Shown: positions 19,798-31,091 of the stretch, piece after piece
Numbering within the stretch: the stretch's first letter is position 1
Layout of the letters: the number at the start of each line of letters is the position of its first letter
Assembly: GCF_019968765.1 (NCBI RefSeq)
Contig: NZ_CP074149.1
Span: 1,612,001-1,676,000 of the forward strand
Source: Enterobacter sp. JBIWA008
Lineage (GTDB): Bacteria; Pseudomonadota; Gammaproteobacteria; Enterobacterales; Enterobacteriaceae
DNA length: 64,000 bases
Reading direction: 5' to 3'
Translations under genes and position numbers: made by a program
The notes under the pieces: generated by a model
What the model saw: the letters and a program-made list of their open reading frames with translations, nothing else
Database searches by the model: none
Told to the model about the DNA's origin: nothing

Positions 19798-22062
19798 ATG
19801 GGAATTCCCGCGCTTAGTATCTGCGCCATTCTGGCGATAGCCCCGTTACTCTGGTTACCTGAACTGCCATCACGTCATACCGTATGGATAATGATTGTTG
19901 GTGGGGTCGCGCTGGCCGCACGGCGAAACGTACGACTTAAATATGCGGGTATCACGCTGTTATTTTGCGTCTGGGGTATTCTGGCTGCGAAGGAGAGCGT
20001 CTGGCCTATGCAGCATTTAACCACGGGGGCTGTACAGGCTGAGGTAGCGATTACCGCCACAGATGGCGCAACTCAGCATCAGGGAAACATTCTTCGCATC
20101 GATGGCCAGCGCTGGTGGGCTTTGACCGGCGTAACGCTGTATGGCAACTATCTGCCACAGAAAGCGTGTGCCGGTCAGCGCTGGACCATGACGCTCAGAC
20201 TCAGGCCTGCCCATGGCGAATTGAACGACGGTGGTTATGATTCTCAGCGCAGCGCCTTTGCCCGACATCAAACGCTGAGCGGGCGTTTCACCCGTGCTGA
20301 ACTCGTCGATGGGCGCTGCAGCCTGCGAGCGCAATATCTCATGTCACTGCAAAACCGACTTTCTGCTTACCGCTGGGGGGCGGTTATCCTCGGGCTGGGG
20401 ATGGGAGAACGTCTGGATGTGCCCCGGGAAATAAAAGACCTGATGCGTGAAACCGGGACGCTGCATTTGATGGCGATTTCGGGTCTGCATATCGCGCTGG
20501 CGGCATCCCTCATCTGGTTGCTCGCACGTGGACTCCAGTTTTTATTACCCAGCCACCGGGTCCACTGGCACATGCCGCTCCTGGCCGGGTTATGCTTTGC
20601 CGCTTTCTACGCCTGGCTTACCGGTCTGCAACCTCCTGCGCTACGGACGGTCATCGCGCTTGCTGTGCTTGCAATGTTGCGGATCGCTGCCCGCCAATGG
20701 TCTCCCTGGCAGGTATGGGGGTGCTGTATCGCGGCGATCCTGATAAGCGATCCCTTAGCCGTACTTTCGCAGAGTCTGGCCCTGTCCGCATTTGCCGTCG
20801 CCGCGCTGATTTTCTGGTTTCAGTGGCTGCCTCTTCCTGACTGGCCGCGGGCTCGACGTATTCGGCCGCTAATCAATCTGATCTCTCTGCAGGTTGGCAT
20901 GCTGATGCTGCTCATGCCGTTACAGGTTCTGATATTCCATGGCTTCAGCATCTCCTCCCTGGTTGCGAATCTTTTTGCCGTTCCCCTGGTGACGTTTATC
21001 TCCGTACCGCTGATCCTGCTGGGCATGCTGCTTCACCTGTTACCATTGGCGGCACTGGAAAGCGTCGTCTGGTTCGCAGCCGATAAGTCACTCGCGGGTT
21101 TGTTCTGGCTCCTCATGCGCCTGCCTGACGGTTGGCAGAGTGTTGATCAACGCTGGCAGTACATGACGTTACTGCCCTGGCTTATCATCATTGGCTGGCG
21201 ATTTCTTGCCTGGGAAACCCTTCCTGCCGTTTGCCTGGCAGGAAGTGTCTTACTCACGTTTCCTCTCTGGCGAACAGCAAAAAGCGAGAGCTGGACGCTG
21301 CATATGCTGGATGTAGGGCAGGGGCTGGCGATGGTCATTGAAAGGCAGGGGAAAGCCATTCTTTATGATACCGGGCTCGCCTGGCCGGGCGGGGATAGCG
21401 CGCAGCGGTTAATTATCCCGTGGCTTCGCTGGCATCACCTGAGGCCTGAAGGCGTTATTCTCAGTCATGAACACCTCGACCATGCGGGAGGCCTCGAGTC
21501 GTTGCAAAAAGCGTGGCCTGACGTGTGGATAAGAAGCCCCTTGCGCCAGGCGGGACATCGTCCCTGTTTTCGCGGGCAGAGATGGCGATGGCAGGGACTC
21601 TCCTTCACCGTCCACTGGCCCCCTGAAAATTATCCGGCTCAGGGGAACAACCGTTCCTGCGTGGTAAAGGTTGACGACGGTGAGCAGAGCGTTCTGCTAA
21701 CAGGGGACATTGAAGCGCAAGCGGAACAGGCTATGCTTAGCCATTACTGGCGTTATCTGACGTCCACGCTCATACAGGTGCCCCATCATGGAAGTAATAC
21801 TTCTTCTTCATTACCGCTGGTACAGCGGGTGGAAGGTCAGATCGCCCTGGATTCAGCGGCCCGCTATAACGCATGGCGATTCCCGTCGGCAAAAGTTGTC
21901 CGACGTTATCGAAAAGAGGGGTATATCTGGCACGATACTCCCCATTCTGGACAAATATCGGTGACATTCTCGCAACATCACTGGCAAATCCGGCGCTTGC
22001 GAGAGCAATTTTTACCCGTTTGGTATCATCAGTGGTTTGGCGCGCCCGTCGATAACGGGTAG
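19798..22062 (+). CDS. ycaI: ComEC/Rec2-family inner-membrane protein YcaI
   Basis: Homolog of the ComEC channel that passes single-stranded DNA across the inner membrane during natural transformation. At 754 residues it matches E. coli YcaI. The order is an N-terminal membrane and OB-fold part, the competence domain with many helices from about residue 210 (for example LMAISGLHIALAASLIWLLA), and a C-terminal metallo-beta-lactamase domain with SHEHLDHAGG and VPHHGSNTSSS. GGGAGG precedes the ATG. Its role in enterobacteria is unproven. It lies 36 bases upstream of msbA and may be co-transcribed with it. Confidence 0.92.
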   Translation: MGIPALSICAILAIAPLLWLPELPSRHTVWIMIVGGVALAARRNVRLKYAGITLLFCVWGILAAKESVWPMQHLTTGAVQAEVAITATDGATQHQGNILRIDGQRWWALTGVTLYGNYLPQKACAGQRWTMTLRLRPAHGELNDGGYDSQRSAFARHQTLSGRFTRAELVDGRCSLRAQYLMSLQNRLSAYRWGAVILGLGMGERLDVPREIKDLMRETGTLHLMAISGLHIALAASLIWLLARGLQFLLPSHRVHWHMPLLAGLCFAAFYAWLTGLQPPALRTVIALAVLAMLRIAARQWSPWQVWGCCIAAILISDPLAVLSQSLALSAFAVAALIFWFQWLPLPDWPRARRIRPLINLISLQVGMLMLLMPLQVLIFHGFSISSLVANLFAVPLVTFISVPLILLGMLLHLLPLAALESVVWFAADKSLAGLFWLLMRLPDGWQSVDQRWQYMTLLPWLIIIGWRFLAWETLPAVCLAGSVLLTFPLWRTAKSESWTLHMLDVGQGLAMVIERQGKAILYDTGLAWPGGDSAQRLIIPWLRWHHLRPEGVILSHEHLDHAGGLESLQKAWPDVWIRSPLRQAGHRPCFRGQRWRWQGLSFTVHWPPENYPAQGNNRSCVVKVDDGEQSVLLTGDIEAQAEQAMLSHYWRYLTSTLIQVPHHGSNTSSSLPLVQRVEGQIALDSAARYNAWRFPSAKVVRRYRKEGYIWHDTPHSGQISVTFSQHHWQIRRLREQFLPVWYHQWFGAPVDNG

Positions 22063-22098
22063 AATATGCGGCTATTTCAACGAATGCTGGTTTTTTGA

Positions 22099-23850
22099 AT
22101 GCATAACGACAAAGATCTCTCCACGTGGCAAACCTTCCGCCGACTCTGGCCGATGATTGCGCCCTTTAAAACAGGCCTGATCGTGGCGGGAGTAGCGTTA
22201 ATCCTCAACGCAGCCAGCGATACTTTTATGCTATCGCTTCTCAAACCGTTACTGGACGACGGTTTTGGTAAAACGGATCGCTCAGTGTTGCTATGGATGC
22301 CTCTGGTGGTTATCGGACTGATGATCTTACGCGGCATCACCAGCTATATCTCCAGCTACTGTATTTCATGGGTATCAGGGAAAGTGGTGATGACCATGCG
22401 CCGTCGTCTGTTCGGTCACATGATGGGCATGCCGGTCTCTTTCTTTGACAAGCAGTCTACCGGGACGCTGCTGTCCCGTATTACCTACGACTCCGAGCAG
22501 GTTGCCTCCTCGTCCTCAAGCGCATTGATCACCGTTGTGCGTGAGGGCGCGTCAATCATCGGCCTGTTCGCGATGATGTTCTATTACAGCTGGCAGCTGT
22601 CGCTCATCCTTATAGTTTTGGCACCGGTAGTTTCTATTGCCATCCGCGTCGTCTCAAAGCGCTTCCGCAATATCAGTAAGAATATGCAGAACACGATGGG
22701 GCAGGTGACGACCAGCGCGGAACAGATGCTGAAAGGGCATAAGGAAGTATTGATCTTCGGCGGTCAGGACGTCGAAACCAAACGCTTTGATAAAGTCAGC
22801 AACAAAATGCGTCTGCAGGGGATGAAAATGGTATCAGCCTCGTCCATTTCTGACCCGATTATTCAGCTGATTGCCTCTCTGGCGCTGGCATTCGTCCTGT
22901 ATGCGGCAAGCTTCCCGAGCGTCATGGAGACGCTGACGGCGGGTACCATTACCGTGGTCTTCTCCTCTATGATCGCCCTGATGCGTCCGCTGAAATCCCT
23001 GACGAACGTGAACGCCCAGTTCCAGCGCGGGATGGCCGCCTGTCAGACGCTGTTTAGCATTCTGGATTCCGAACAGGAAAAAGATGAAGGTACCCGCGAG
23101 ATTGAGCGCGCCCGTGGCGATGTCGAATTCCGTAATGTCACTTTCGCCTATCCTGGACGTGAAACGCCGGCGCTGCGTAATATCAACCTGTCGATTCCTG
23201 CGGGTAAAACCGTTGCACTGGTAGGTCGTTCTGGTTCGGGTAAATCGACTATTGCCAGCCTGATGACCCGTTTCTACGATATTAACGAAGGTGAGATCTT
23301 GTTAGACGGTCACGACCTGCGGGAATATACCCTGCAGTCGCTGCGTAACCAGGTGGCGCTGGTTTCCCAGAACGTGCACCTGTTCAACGATACTGTGGCT
23401 AACAACATTGCGTATGCGCGCACGGATGAATACAGCCGCGAACAGATTGAGAACGCCGCGCGTATGGCCTACGCAATGGACTTTATCAGCAAGATGGATA
23501 ACGGTCTGGATACGATAATCGGCGAGAACGGGGTGCTGCTCTCCGGTGGCCAGCGCCAGCGTATTGCGATTGCGCGTGCGCTGCTGCGCGATAGCCCAAT
23601 TCTGATCCTGGACGAAGCGACGTCCGCGCTGGATACCGAATCTGAACGCGCTATCCAGTCCGCGCTGGATGAACTGCAAAAGAACCGTACCTCACTGGTG
23701 ATTGCGCACCGTCTGTCGACTATTGAACAGGCTGATGAAATCGTCGTGGTCGAGGATGGCGTCATTGTGGAACGCGGAAGCCATGCCGATCTACTGGAAC
23801 ACCGCGGCGTTTACGCCCAGTTGCATAAGATGCAGTTCGGTCAACAATGA
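22099..23850 (+). CDS. msbA: Lipid A export ATP-binding/permease MsbA
   Basis: Homodimeric ABC exporter that flips core-lipid A across the inner membrane. The 583 residues include six membrane helices in the first 320, then the ATPase with Walker [10 protein letters not shown], signature LSGGQRQR, and Walker [14 protein letters not shown]. Overlap of its TGA with the lpxK ATG (ATGA, four bases) supports translational coupling. It is an essential gene and shows no defects. Confidence 0.97.
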   Translation: MHNDKDLSTWQTFRRLWPMIAPFKTGLIVAGVALILNAASDTFMLSLLKPLLDDGFGKTDRSVLLWMPLVVIGLMILRGITSYISSYCISWVSGKVVMTMRRRLFGHMMGMPVSFFDKQSTGTLLSRITYDSEQVASSSSSALITVVREGASIIGLFAMMFYYSWQLSLILIVLAPVVSIAIRVVSKRFRNISKNMQNTMGQVTTSAEQMLKGHKEVLIFGGQDVETKRFDKVSNKMRLQGMKMVSASSISDPIIQLIASLALAFVLYAASFPSVMETLTAGTITVVFSSMIALMRPLKSLTNVNAQFQRGMAACQTLFSILDSEQEKDEGTREIERARGDVEFRNVTFAYPGRETPALRNINLSIPAGKTVALVGRSGSGKSTIASLMTRFYDINEGEILLDGHDLREYTLQSLRNQVALVSQNVHLFNDTVANNIAYARTDEYSREQIENAARMAYAMDFISKMDNGLDTIIGENGVLLSGGQRQRIAIARALLRDSPILILDEATSALDTESERAIQSALDELQKNRTSLVIAHRLSTIEQADEIVVVEDGVIVERGSHADLLEHRGVYAQLHKMQFGQQ

Positions 23851-24824
23851 TTGCACGCATCTGGTCCGGTGAATCCCCGTTGTGGCTGCTGCTTTTGCCA
23901 CTCTCCTGGCTATACGGCCTGGTGAGTGGCACTATCCGTCTGCTTTACCGTCTGGGGCTGAAGCGTGCCTGGCGCGCGCCGGTTCCGGTTGTGGTTGTCG
24001 GTAATCTTACGGCGGGTGGCAACGGTAAAACGCCGGTGGTGATCTGGCTGGTGGAGCAATTGCAAAAACGCGGCATCCGCCCAGGTGTGGTATCGCGCGG
24101 ATATGGTGGTAAAGCGGCGCGTTATCCGCTGCTGCTGGCGGCGGAAACCACGACCGCCGAAGCGGGTGATGAACCGGTATTGATTTTCCAGCGTACCGGC
24201 GCGCCGGTTGCGGTCTCCCCGGTGCGCAGCGACGCCGTTCAGGCACTCCTTGCCGAACACGCGGTACAAATCATTATCACTGACGATGGCCTGCAGCATT
24301 ACGCCCTGGCGCGTGATAAAGAGATTGTGGTCATCGATGGCGTTCGCCGTTTCGGTAACGGCTGGTGGCTGCCGGCCGGACCCATGCGCGAACGCGCTTC
24401 GCGTCTTAAGTCCGTTGATGCGGTGATTGTGAACGGTGGTGAGGCAAAAGCGGGTGAAATCCCGATGCACCTTCAGCCGGGCCTGGCGATCAACCTGGTA
24501 ACGGGGGAACGCCGGTCGGTTGCTGAGCTGCCTTCACCGGTGGCGATGGCGGGGATTGGTCATCCGCCGCGCTTCTTCGCGACGCTGGAACAGTGTGGCG
24601 CACGGCTTGAGAAACGCGTTCCGCTGGCCGACCACCAGGCGCTGATGGAAGGGCAGGTCGATGCGCTCACCGTGCCCGGTCAGACCCTGATCATGACCGA
24701 AAAAGATGCGGTGAAATGTCGTGCCTTTGCGAAAGATAACTGGTGGTATTTGCCGGTTGCCGCTGAACTCAGCGGCGAGCAGCCGGAACACTTGCTCAAG
24801 GAACTGATTGCGTTGGTGCAGTAA
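23847..24824 (+). CDS. lpxK: Tetraacyldisaccharide 4'-kinase
   Basis: Adds the 4'-phosphate in lipid A synthesis, producing lipid IVA at the cytoplasmic membrane face. The 325 residues are close to E. coli LpxK (328). An N-terminal hydrophobic helix ([17 protein letters not shown]) is followed by the P-loop [13 protein letters not shown] at about 53-64 and the catalytic [12 protein letters not shown]. It overlaps msbA by four bases, and the pair supplies and exports lipid A. Confidence 0.96.
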   Translation: MIARIWSGESPLWLLLLPLSWLYGLVSGTIRLLYRLGLKRAWRAPVPVVVVGNLTAGGNGKTPVVIWLVEQLQKRGIRPGVVSRGYGGKAARYPLLLAAETTTAEAGDEPVLIFQRTGAPVAVSPVRSDAVQALLAEHAVQIIITDDGLQHYALARDKEIVVIDGVRRFGNGWWLPAGPMRERASRLKSVDAVIVNGGEAKAGEIPMHLQPGLAINLVTGERRSVAELPSPVAMAGIGHPPRFFATLEQCGARLEKRVPLADHQALMEGQVDALTVPGQTLIMTEKDAVKCRAFAKDNWWYLPVAAELSGEQPEHLLKELIALVQ

Positions 24825-24868
24825 AGGCTTACGCGATTCTGGTGGTGCTTTGACTGACAGGAAAACGC

Positions 24869-26098
24869 ATGTCTTTACCGCAACTCTCTCTTTCAGCTGC
24901 ACGTCATTTACACCTTGCCGCGCAGGGGCTGCTTAAAAAGCCGCGCCGCCGCGCGCAACCTGCCGATATTCTCTCTACCGTCCAGCGCATGTCGCTGCTT
25001 CAAATCGATACCATCAACATTGTGGCCCGTAGCCCTTACCTGGTGCTGTTTAGCCGCCTGGGAAATTATCCTTCTCAGTGGCTGGATGAGGCGCTCAGCA
25101 AGGGAGAGTTGATGGAGTACTGGGCGCACGAAGCCTGCTTCCTGCCCCGCAGTGATTTTGCCCTGGTTCGTCACCGCATGCTTTCCCCTGAAAAGATGGG
25201 CTGGAAATACCGTCAGGCGTGGATGCTGGAACATACGGCTGAAATTGAGCAGCTCATCGCGCATATTCAGGAAAACGGTCCCGTGCGCTCCGTCGATTTT
25301 GAACACCCTCGCAAAGGCACCAGAGGCTGGTGGGAGTGGAAGCCGCATAAGCGTCATCTCGAAGGGCTGTTCACCTCTGGCAAAGTCATGGTTATTGAGC
25401 GGCGTAATTTTCAGCGCGTCTACGACCTGACGCATCGGGTGATGCCGCACTGGGACGACGAGCGTGACCTGCTTACCCAGGAGGCGGCCGAGGCCATCAT
25501 GCTGGAGAACAGCGCCCGCAGCCTGGGGATTTTCCGCACGCAATGGCTGGCTGATTATTATCGCCTTCGCCAGCCCGCGCTGAAGCCGCTGCTGGACATC
25601 TGGCAACGCGAACAGCGCGTCATCCCCGTCACGGTGGAAACGCTGGGCGAAATGTGGCTGCATGCGGATCTCCTCCCGCTACTGCCTTTGGCCCTCGAGG
25701 GAAAACTTCAGGCAACCCACAGTGCCGTATTGTCGCCTTTCGACCCGGTCGTCTGGGACAGAAAACGCGCTGAGCAGTTGTTCGATTTTAGCTACCGGCT
25801 GGAATGTTATACCCCGGCCCCAAAGCGCCAGTATGGTTACTTTGTTCTCCCGCTGCTGCATAAGGGGCAACTGGTCGGGCGTATGGATGCCAAAATGCAC
25901 CGCAAGACCGGCACGCTTGAAATCATTGCGCTTTATCTGGAAGAGGGTATCAGGGTGACGGCGAGTCTGGAAAAAGGGTTAACTATAGCCATTAGCGAAT
26001 TTGCGCGCTGGCAGGGTGCCCGCGACGTGACGCTGGGCCGGGTACCCGACGGACTGTTTACAACCTGTCGAAGTGGCTGGGAAACAGGCACTCCCTGA
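24869..26098 (+). CDS. ycaQ: DNA glycosylase of the winged-helix HTH_42 family (YcaQ/AlkX)
   Basis: Member of the YcaQ-like family; E. coli YcaQ (AlkX) has been characterised as a glycosylase that unhooks interstrand crosslinks and removes bulky alkylated bases. The 409 residues are one fewer than I recall for E. coli. The family catalytic pattern Q-x-D is visible at residues 45-47 (LLQIDTINIV). The later LSPFDPVVWDRKRAEQLFDF is also conserved. It sits 44 bases after lpxK and 45 before ycaR, so read-through from the lipid A genes is possible. Confidence 0.9.
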   Translation: MSLPQLSLSAARHLHLAAQGLLKKPRRRAQPADILSTVQRMSLLQIDTINIVARSPYLVLFSRLGNYPSQWLDEALSKGELMEYWAHEACFLPRSDFALVRHRMLSPEKMGWKYRQAWMLEHTAEIEQLIAHIQENGPVRSVDFEHPRKGTRGWWEWKPHKRHLEGLFTSGKVMVIERRNFQRVYDLTHRVMPHWDDERDLLTQEAAEAIMLENSARSLGIFRTQWLADYYRLRQPALKPLLDIWQREQRVIPVTVETLGEMWLHADLLPLLPLALEGKLQATHSAVLSPFDPVVWDRKRAEQLFDFSYRLECYTPAPKRQYGYFVLPLLHKGQLVGRMDAKMHRKTGTLEIIALYLEEGIRVTASLEKGLTIAISEFARWQGARDVTLGRVPDGLFTTCRSGWETGTP

Positions 26099-26143
26099 AA
26101 AGGGAATGTGTTAAGCTTTAGCGATTACCCATACGGAGGAACT

Positions 26144-27069
<926 letters not shown>

Positions 27070-27077
27070 TCTTACTG

Positions 27078-27101
27078 GCATCTCTCCGTTGGGAGGGATG
27101 C
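27078..27101 (+). terminator. Hairpin after kdsB
   Basis: GCATC-T-CTCC and GGAG-G-GATGC form a ten-pair stem with one G-T wobble around GTTG, nine bases after kdsB. There is no T run, so termination is uncertain. Confidence 0.4.
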
Positions 27102-27211
27102 ACTCTCCGGTTTATTTTTCACTTTCTCTTTCCTGATTGATCTCTTCCGGGTGACAACTTCCTTCAGGACGCTCATTATAAAAGCAGTATTCTTAATGGG
27201 GATAATCTCAT

Positions 27212-28105
27212 ATGGAACAGCTGCGTGCCGAACTTAGCCATCTGCTGGGTGAGAAATTAAGCCGGGTCGAATGCGTGAGTGAAAAGGCCGATACCGCGCT
27301 TTGGTCGTTGTATGACGGTCAGGGTAATCCAATGCCGCTGATGGCCAGAAGTTTCACCTCACCGGGCGTAGCCAGGCAGCTTGCATGGAAAATGTCGATG
27401 CTGGCGCGGGAGGGGACCGTCCGTATGCCGACGGTGTATGGTGTAATGACCCACGAGGAACACCCCGGTCCGGACGTACTGCTAATTGAGCGCTTGCGCG
27501 GCGTGCCCGTTGAAGCCCCCGCGCGCACGCCGGAACGCTGGGAGCAGTTAAAAGACCAGATTGTCGAGGCGTTGTTGGCCTGGCACCGTCAGGATAGCCG
27601 CGGGCTTGTCGGTCCGGTCGACAGCACTCAGGAAAACCTGTGGCCGCTGTGGTATCGCCAGCGGGTTGAGGTCCTGTGGGGGACGCTTAACCAGTTCAAC
27701 AATACCGGTTTAACCATGCAGGACAAACGTATTCTGTTTCGCACCCGAGAGTGCTTACCGGCGCTGTTCGAAGGTTTTAATGACAACTGCGTGCTGATCC
27801 ACGGTAATTTCACCCTGCGCAGCATGCTCAAGGACTCCCGTAGCGATCAGCTTCTGGCGATGCTCGGGCCGGGGATCATGCTCTGGGCTCCGCGCGAATA
27901 TGAGCTCTTCAGGCTTAGCGACAGCGGGGCGGCGGAAGGGTTACTGTGGCATTACCTTCAACGCGCCCCCGTTGCGGAAGCGTTTCTCTGGCGGCGCTGG
28001 CTCTACCTGCTTTGGGACGAAGTTGCGCAGCTGGTCAATACCGGACGCTTTAATCGCGCAAACTTCGATCTGGCAACAAAATCACTCTTGCCCTGGCTCG
28101 CCTGA
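27212..28105 (+). CDS. ycbJ: Phosphotransferase-like protein YcbJ
   Basis: A 297-residue cytoplasmic protein of the aminoglycoside-phosphotransferase/choline-kinase fold, same length as E. coli YcbJ. The segment that aligns with the catalytic HGDxxxxN loop reads LIHGNFTLRSMLKD, with Asn in place of the catalytic Asp, and the following metal-binding aspartate is not obvious either (LAMLGPGIMLW). An inactive kinase is therefore possible. Substrate and role are unknown. It ends 24 bases inside the convergent elyC. Confidence 0.85.
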   Translation: MEQLRAELSHLLGEKLSRVECVSEKADTALWSLYDGQGNPMPLMARSFTSPGVARQLAWKMSMLAREGTVRMPTVYGVMTHEEHPGPDVLLIERLRGVPVEAPARTPERWEQLKDQIVEALLAWHRQDSRGLVGPVDSTQENLWPLWYRQRVEVLWGTLNQFNNTGLTMQDKRILFRTRECLPALFEGFNDNCVLIHGNFTLRSMLKDSRSDQLLAMLGPGIMLWAPREYELFRLSDSGAAEGLLWHYLQRAPVAEAFLWRRWLYLLWDEVAQLVNTGRFNRANFDLATKSLLPWLA

Positions 28106-28861
28106 CGATCCTTTCAGCCACTGCCAGAGGCGTCCAAGCGTCTCGTAGCCGACGCGATCGCTATGCATCAGCCACGCCGGGGAGGGGATCGCCCGTTCCC
28201 ACGGGTTGAGCGGCGCGTCGATAGCCATCTGGTTTGCCGGTGCGGGAAGCGGGTGCAGGCCTTGCTTCTCAAAGAAAATCATCGCGCGCGGCAGGTGTGA
28301 GGCGGAGGTCACCAGCAAGAACGGGACATCGCCAATTGCCTGCTTCACTGCGGCAGCCTCTTCTTCGGTATCTTTTGGGCTGTCCAGGGTGATAATCGAG
28401 GAACGCGGTACGCCGAGTGATTCCGCGACTCGGGCGCCCGCTTCAGCCGTACTTACCGGGTTCGTTTTGGCCGCCGCGCCGGTGAAGATCATTTTTGATC
28501 CCGGATTCGCCAGCCAGAGGCGAATGCCTTCGTTTAGCCGTGGCAGACTGTTGTTGATCAGGTTTGAACTTGGGGCCCAGTCAGGATCCCAGGTATATCC
28601 ACCCCCCAGCACCACGATGTACGCCACTTTCTGATTTCCCTGCCACGTCGGGTACTTGTTTTCGATGGGACGTAACAGACCATCCGCGACCGGCTGCAGG
28701 CTCAATAGCAGCAAGACAAACCAGCCGAGCGTGATAAGCGTTTTGCCACTCTTCTGAAAGCGACTGAACCACACCAGCGCCAGCCCCAGCGCGATGATGA
28801 GCAGCAGCAGCGGAAGGGGAAGCATCATCCCTCCAATGTATTTCTTAAGGGTAAAAAGCAT
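28082..28861 (-). CDS. elyC: Envelope biogenesis factor ElyC (DUF218)
   Basis: Inner-membrane protein which in E. coli supports peptidoglycan synthesis at low temperature through undecaprenyl-phosphate lipid carrier metabolism. The 259 residues match. Two N-terminal hydrophobic segments (PLPLLLLIIALGLALVWF and TLITLGWFVLLLLSL) precede the periplasmic DUF218 domain, with VVLGGGYTWDPDW, FTGAAAKTNPVSTA and LVTSASHLPRAMIFF. Its 3' end overlaps that of ycbJ on the other strand by 24 bases. Confidence 0.92.
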   Translation of the reverse strand: MLFTLKKYIGGMMLPLPLLLLIIALGLALVWFSRFQKSGKTLITLGWFVLLLLSLQPVADGLLRPIENKYPTWQGNQKVAYIVVLGGGYTWDPDWAPSSNLINNSLPRLNEGIRLWLANPGSKMIFTGAAAKTNPVSTAEAGARVAESLGVPRSSIITLDSPKDTEEEAAAVKQAIGDVPFLLVTSASHLPRAMIFFEKQGLHPLPAPANQMAIDAPLNPWERAIPSPAWLMHSDRVGYETLGRLWQWLKGSSGEPGQE

Positions 28862-28985
28862 CCTTTTTGGTTCCTTTTTTGACCATATAGCAGGTGATTA
28901 CCCGTGATATTACACCAGAGAGGTTCATTCTCCGCGCGGGTGTGACAAAATAGCGGTTTTGCAGTTAGCGAGTGGAACTCTCCCA

Positions 28986-29765
28986 ATGCGGGATCGCAAT
29001 TTTGATGACATCGCGGAAAAGTTTTCGCGCAACATTTATGGCACCACGAAAGGGCAGCTCCGTCAGACGATCCTCTGGCAGGATCTGGACACCATTCTGG
29101 CCACCTTTGGTGGGCAAACGTTGCGCGTGCTGGACGCCGGTGGCGGTGAAGGGCAGACGGCGATAAAAATGGCCGAGCGCGGTCATCACGTCACGCTTTG
29201 CGATCTTTCTGCTGAAATGGTCGCCCGCGCGACCCGTGCTGCAGAAGAGAAAGGTGTGAGCGACAACATGCATTTTATACAATGCGCCGCTCAGGACATC
29301 TCACAGCATTTGGAAACCCAGGTTGATCTGATATTGTTTCATGCGGTGCTTGAGTGGGTTGCAGATCCGCAAAGCGTGTTACAAACCCTGTGGTCGATGT
29401 TGCGCCCGGGCGGCACGCTGTCGCTGATGTTCTACAATGCTAACGGCTTCCTGATGCACAACATGGTTGCAGGAAATTTCGACTATGTGCAGGTCGGGAT
29501 GCCCAAAAAGAAAAAGCGCACGCTTTCCCCGGACTATCCGCGCGATCCACAGCAGGTTTATGGCTGGCTGGAAGCGATTGGTTGGCAGATCGTCGGGAAG
29601 ACGGGCGTCAGGGTGTTTCATGATTATCTGCGTGAAAAACACAAACAGCGTGACTGTTTTGACACCTTAACAGAATTAGAAACGCGGTATTGCCGTCAGG
29701 AGCCTTTTATCAGCCTTGGCCGCTATATTCACGTCACCGCGCACAAGCCGCAGATGCAAGGATAA
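28986..29765 (+). CDS. cmoM: tRNA 5-carboxymethoxyuridine methyltransferase CmoM
   Basis: SAM-dependent enzyme (formerly smtA) that methylates cmo5U to mcmo5U at wobble position 34 of tRNAs. The start MRDRNFDDIAEKF at 28986 aligns with the E. coli start and gives 259 residues; an upstream TTG at 28959 is less likely. SAM motif I is VLDAGGGEGQTA at residues 48-59. It is the first gene of the mukFEB transcript, with mukF starting three bases after its stop. Confidence 0.94.
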   Translation: MRDRNFDDIAEKFSRNIYGTTKGQLRQTILWQDLDTILATFGGQTLRVLDAGGGEGQTAIKMAERGHHVTLCDLSAEMVARATRAAEEKGVSDNMHFIQCAAQDISQHLETQVDLILFHAVLEWVADPQSVLQTLWSMLRPGGTLSLMFYNANGFLMHNMVAGNFDYVQVGMPKKKKRTLSPDYPRDPQQVYGWLEAIGWQIVGKTGVRVFHDYLREKHKQRDCFDTLTELETRYCRQEPFISLGRYIHVTAHKPQMQG

Positions 29766-29768
29766 CCT

Positions 29769-31091
29769 ATGAGTGAATTTTCCCAGACAGTCCCCGAACT
29801 GGTTGCCTGGGCCAGGAAAAACGATTTCTCCATCTCGCTGCCGGTAGACAGACTCTCTTTCCTGCTGGCGGTTGCCACGCTGAACGGCGAACGGCTGGAC
29901 GGTGAAATGAGCGAGGGTGAACTGGTGGATGCGTTCCGCCATGTCAGTGATGCGTTTGAGCAAACCAGCGAAACCATTAGCGTGCGTGCCAACAACGCGA
30001 TCAACGATATGGTGCGTCAACGTCTGCTGAACCGCTTTACCAGCGAGCAGGCGGAAGGAAACGCCATCTATCGCCTGACGCCGCTGGGCATCGGCATCAC
30101 CGATTACTATATCCGCCAGCGTGAATTTTCCACGCTGCGTCTTTCCATGCAGCTCTCGATCGTGGCGGGTGAGCTTAAGCGCGCCGCCGACGCGGCGGAT
30201 GAAAACGGTGACGAATTCCACTGGCACCGTAACGTCTACGCGCCGCTGAAATATTCGGTGGCCGAGATTTTCGACAGTATCGATCTCACCCAGCGCCTGA
30301 TGGATGAACAGCAACAGCAGGTGAAAGACGATATCGCGCAGCTGCTGAATAAAGACTGGCGAGCGGCCATCTCCAGCTGTGAACTTTTGCTGTCAGAAAC
30401 CTCCGGCACGCTGCGTGAGCTCCAGGATACGCTGGAAGCCGCAGGTGACAAGCTGCAGGCTAACCTGCTGCGCATCCAGGACGCGACGCTCGCGCACGAC
30501 GATCTGCATTTTGTCGACCGCCTGGTGTTCGATCTGCAGAGCAAACTCGACCGCATTATCAGCTGGGGCCAGCAGTCGATAGACCTGTGGATCGGCTACG
30601 ACCGGCACGTGCATAAATTTATCCGTACCGCGATTGATATGGATAAAAACCGCGTCTTTGCTCAGCGTCTGCGTCAGTCGGTGCAGACCTATTTCGATGC
30701 GCCGTGGGCGCTGACCTACGCCAGTGCCGATCGTCTGCTGGATATGCGCGACGAAGAGATGACGCTGCGCGATGAAGAGGTGACCGGTGAACTGCCGCCG
30801 GATCTGGAATACGAAGAATTTAACGAAATTCGCGAGCAGCTTGCGGCGATGATCGAAGAACAGCTCGCAGTCTACAAAACCAGACAAGTGCCGCTGGATC
30901 TCGGGCTCGTGGTGCGCGACTATCTGGCGCAATATCCACGCGCGCGCCACTTCGACATAGCCCGCATTGTAGTAGACCAGGCGGTGCGCCTGGGCGTTGC
31001 GCAAGCAGATTTCACCGGACTGCCGCCTAAGTGGCAGCCAATTAACGATTACGGAGCCAAGGTACAGGCGCATGTCATTGACAAATATTGA
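29769..31091 (+). CDS. mukF: Chromosome partition protein MukF (kleisin)
   Basis: Kleisin subunit of the MukBEF condensin, which links MukB heads and MukE to organise and segregate the chromosome. The 440 residues equal E. coli. An N-terminal winged-helix dimerisation domain is followed by a long helical middle region and a C-terminal winged helix ([14 protein letters not shown]) that binds the MukB head. It starts three bases after cmoM and overlaps mukE by 20 bases. Confidence 0.97.
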   Translation: MSEFSQTVPELVAWARKNDFSISLPVDRLSFLLAVATLNGERLDGEMSEGELVDAFRHVSDAFEQTSETISVRANNAINDMVRQRLLNRFTSEQAEGNAIYRLTPLGIGITDYYIRQREFSTLRLSMQLSIVAGELKRAADAADENGDEFHWHRNVYAPLKYSVAEIFDSIDLTQRLMDEQQQQVKDDIAQLLNKDWRAAISSCELLLSETSGTLRELQDTLEAAGDKLQANLLRIQDATLAHDDLHFVDRLVFDLQSKLDRIISWGQQSIDLWIGYDRHVHKFIRTAIDMDKNRVFAQRLRQSVQTYFDAPWALTYASADRLLDMRDEEMTLRDEEVTGELPPDLEYEEFNEIREQLAAMIEEQLAVYKTRQVPLDLGLVVRDYLAQYPRARHFDIARIVVDQAVRLGVAQADFTGLPPKWQPINDYGAKVQAHVIDKY

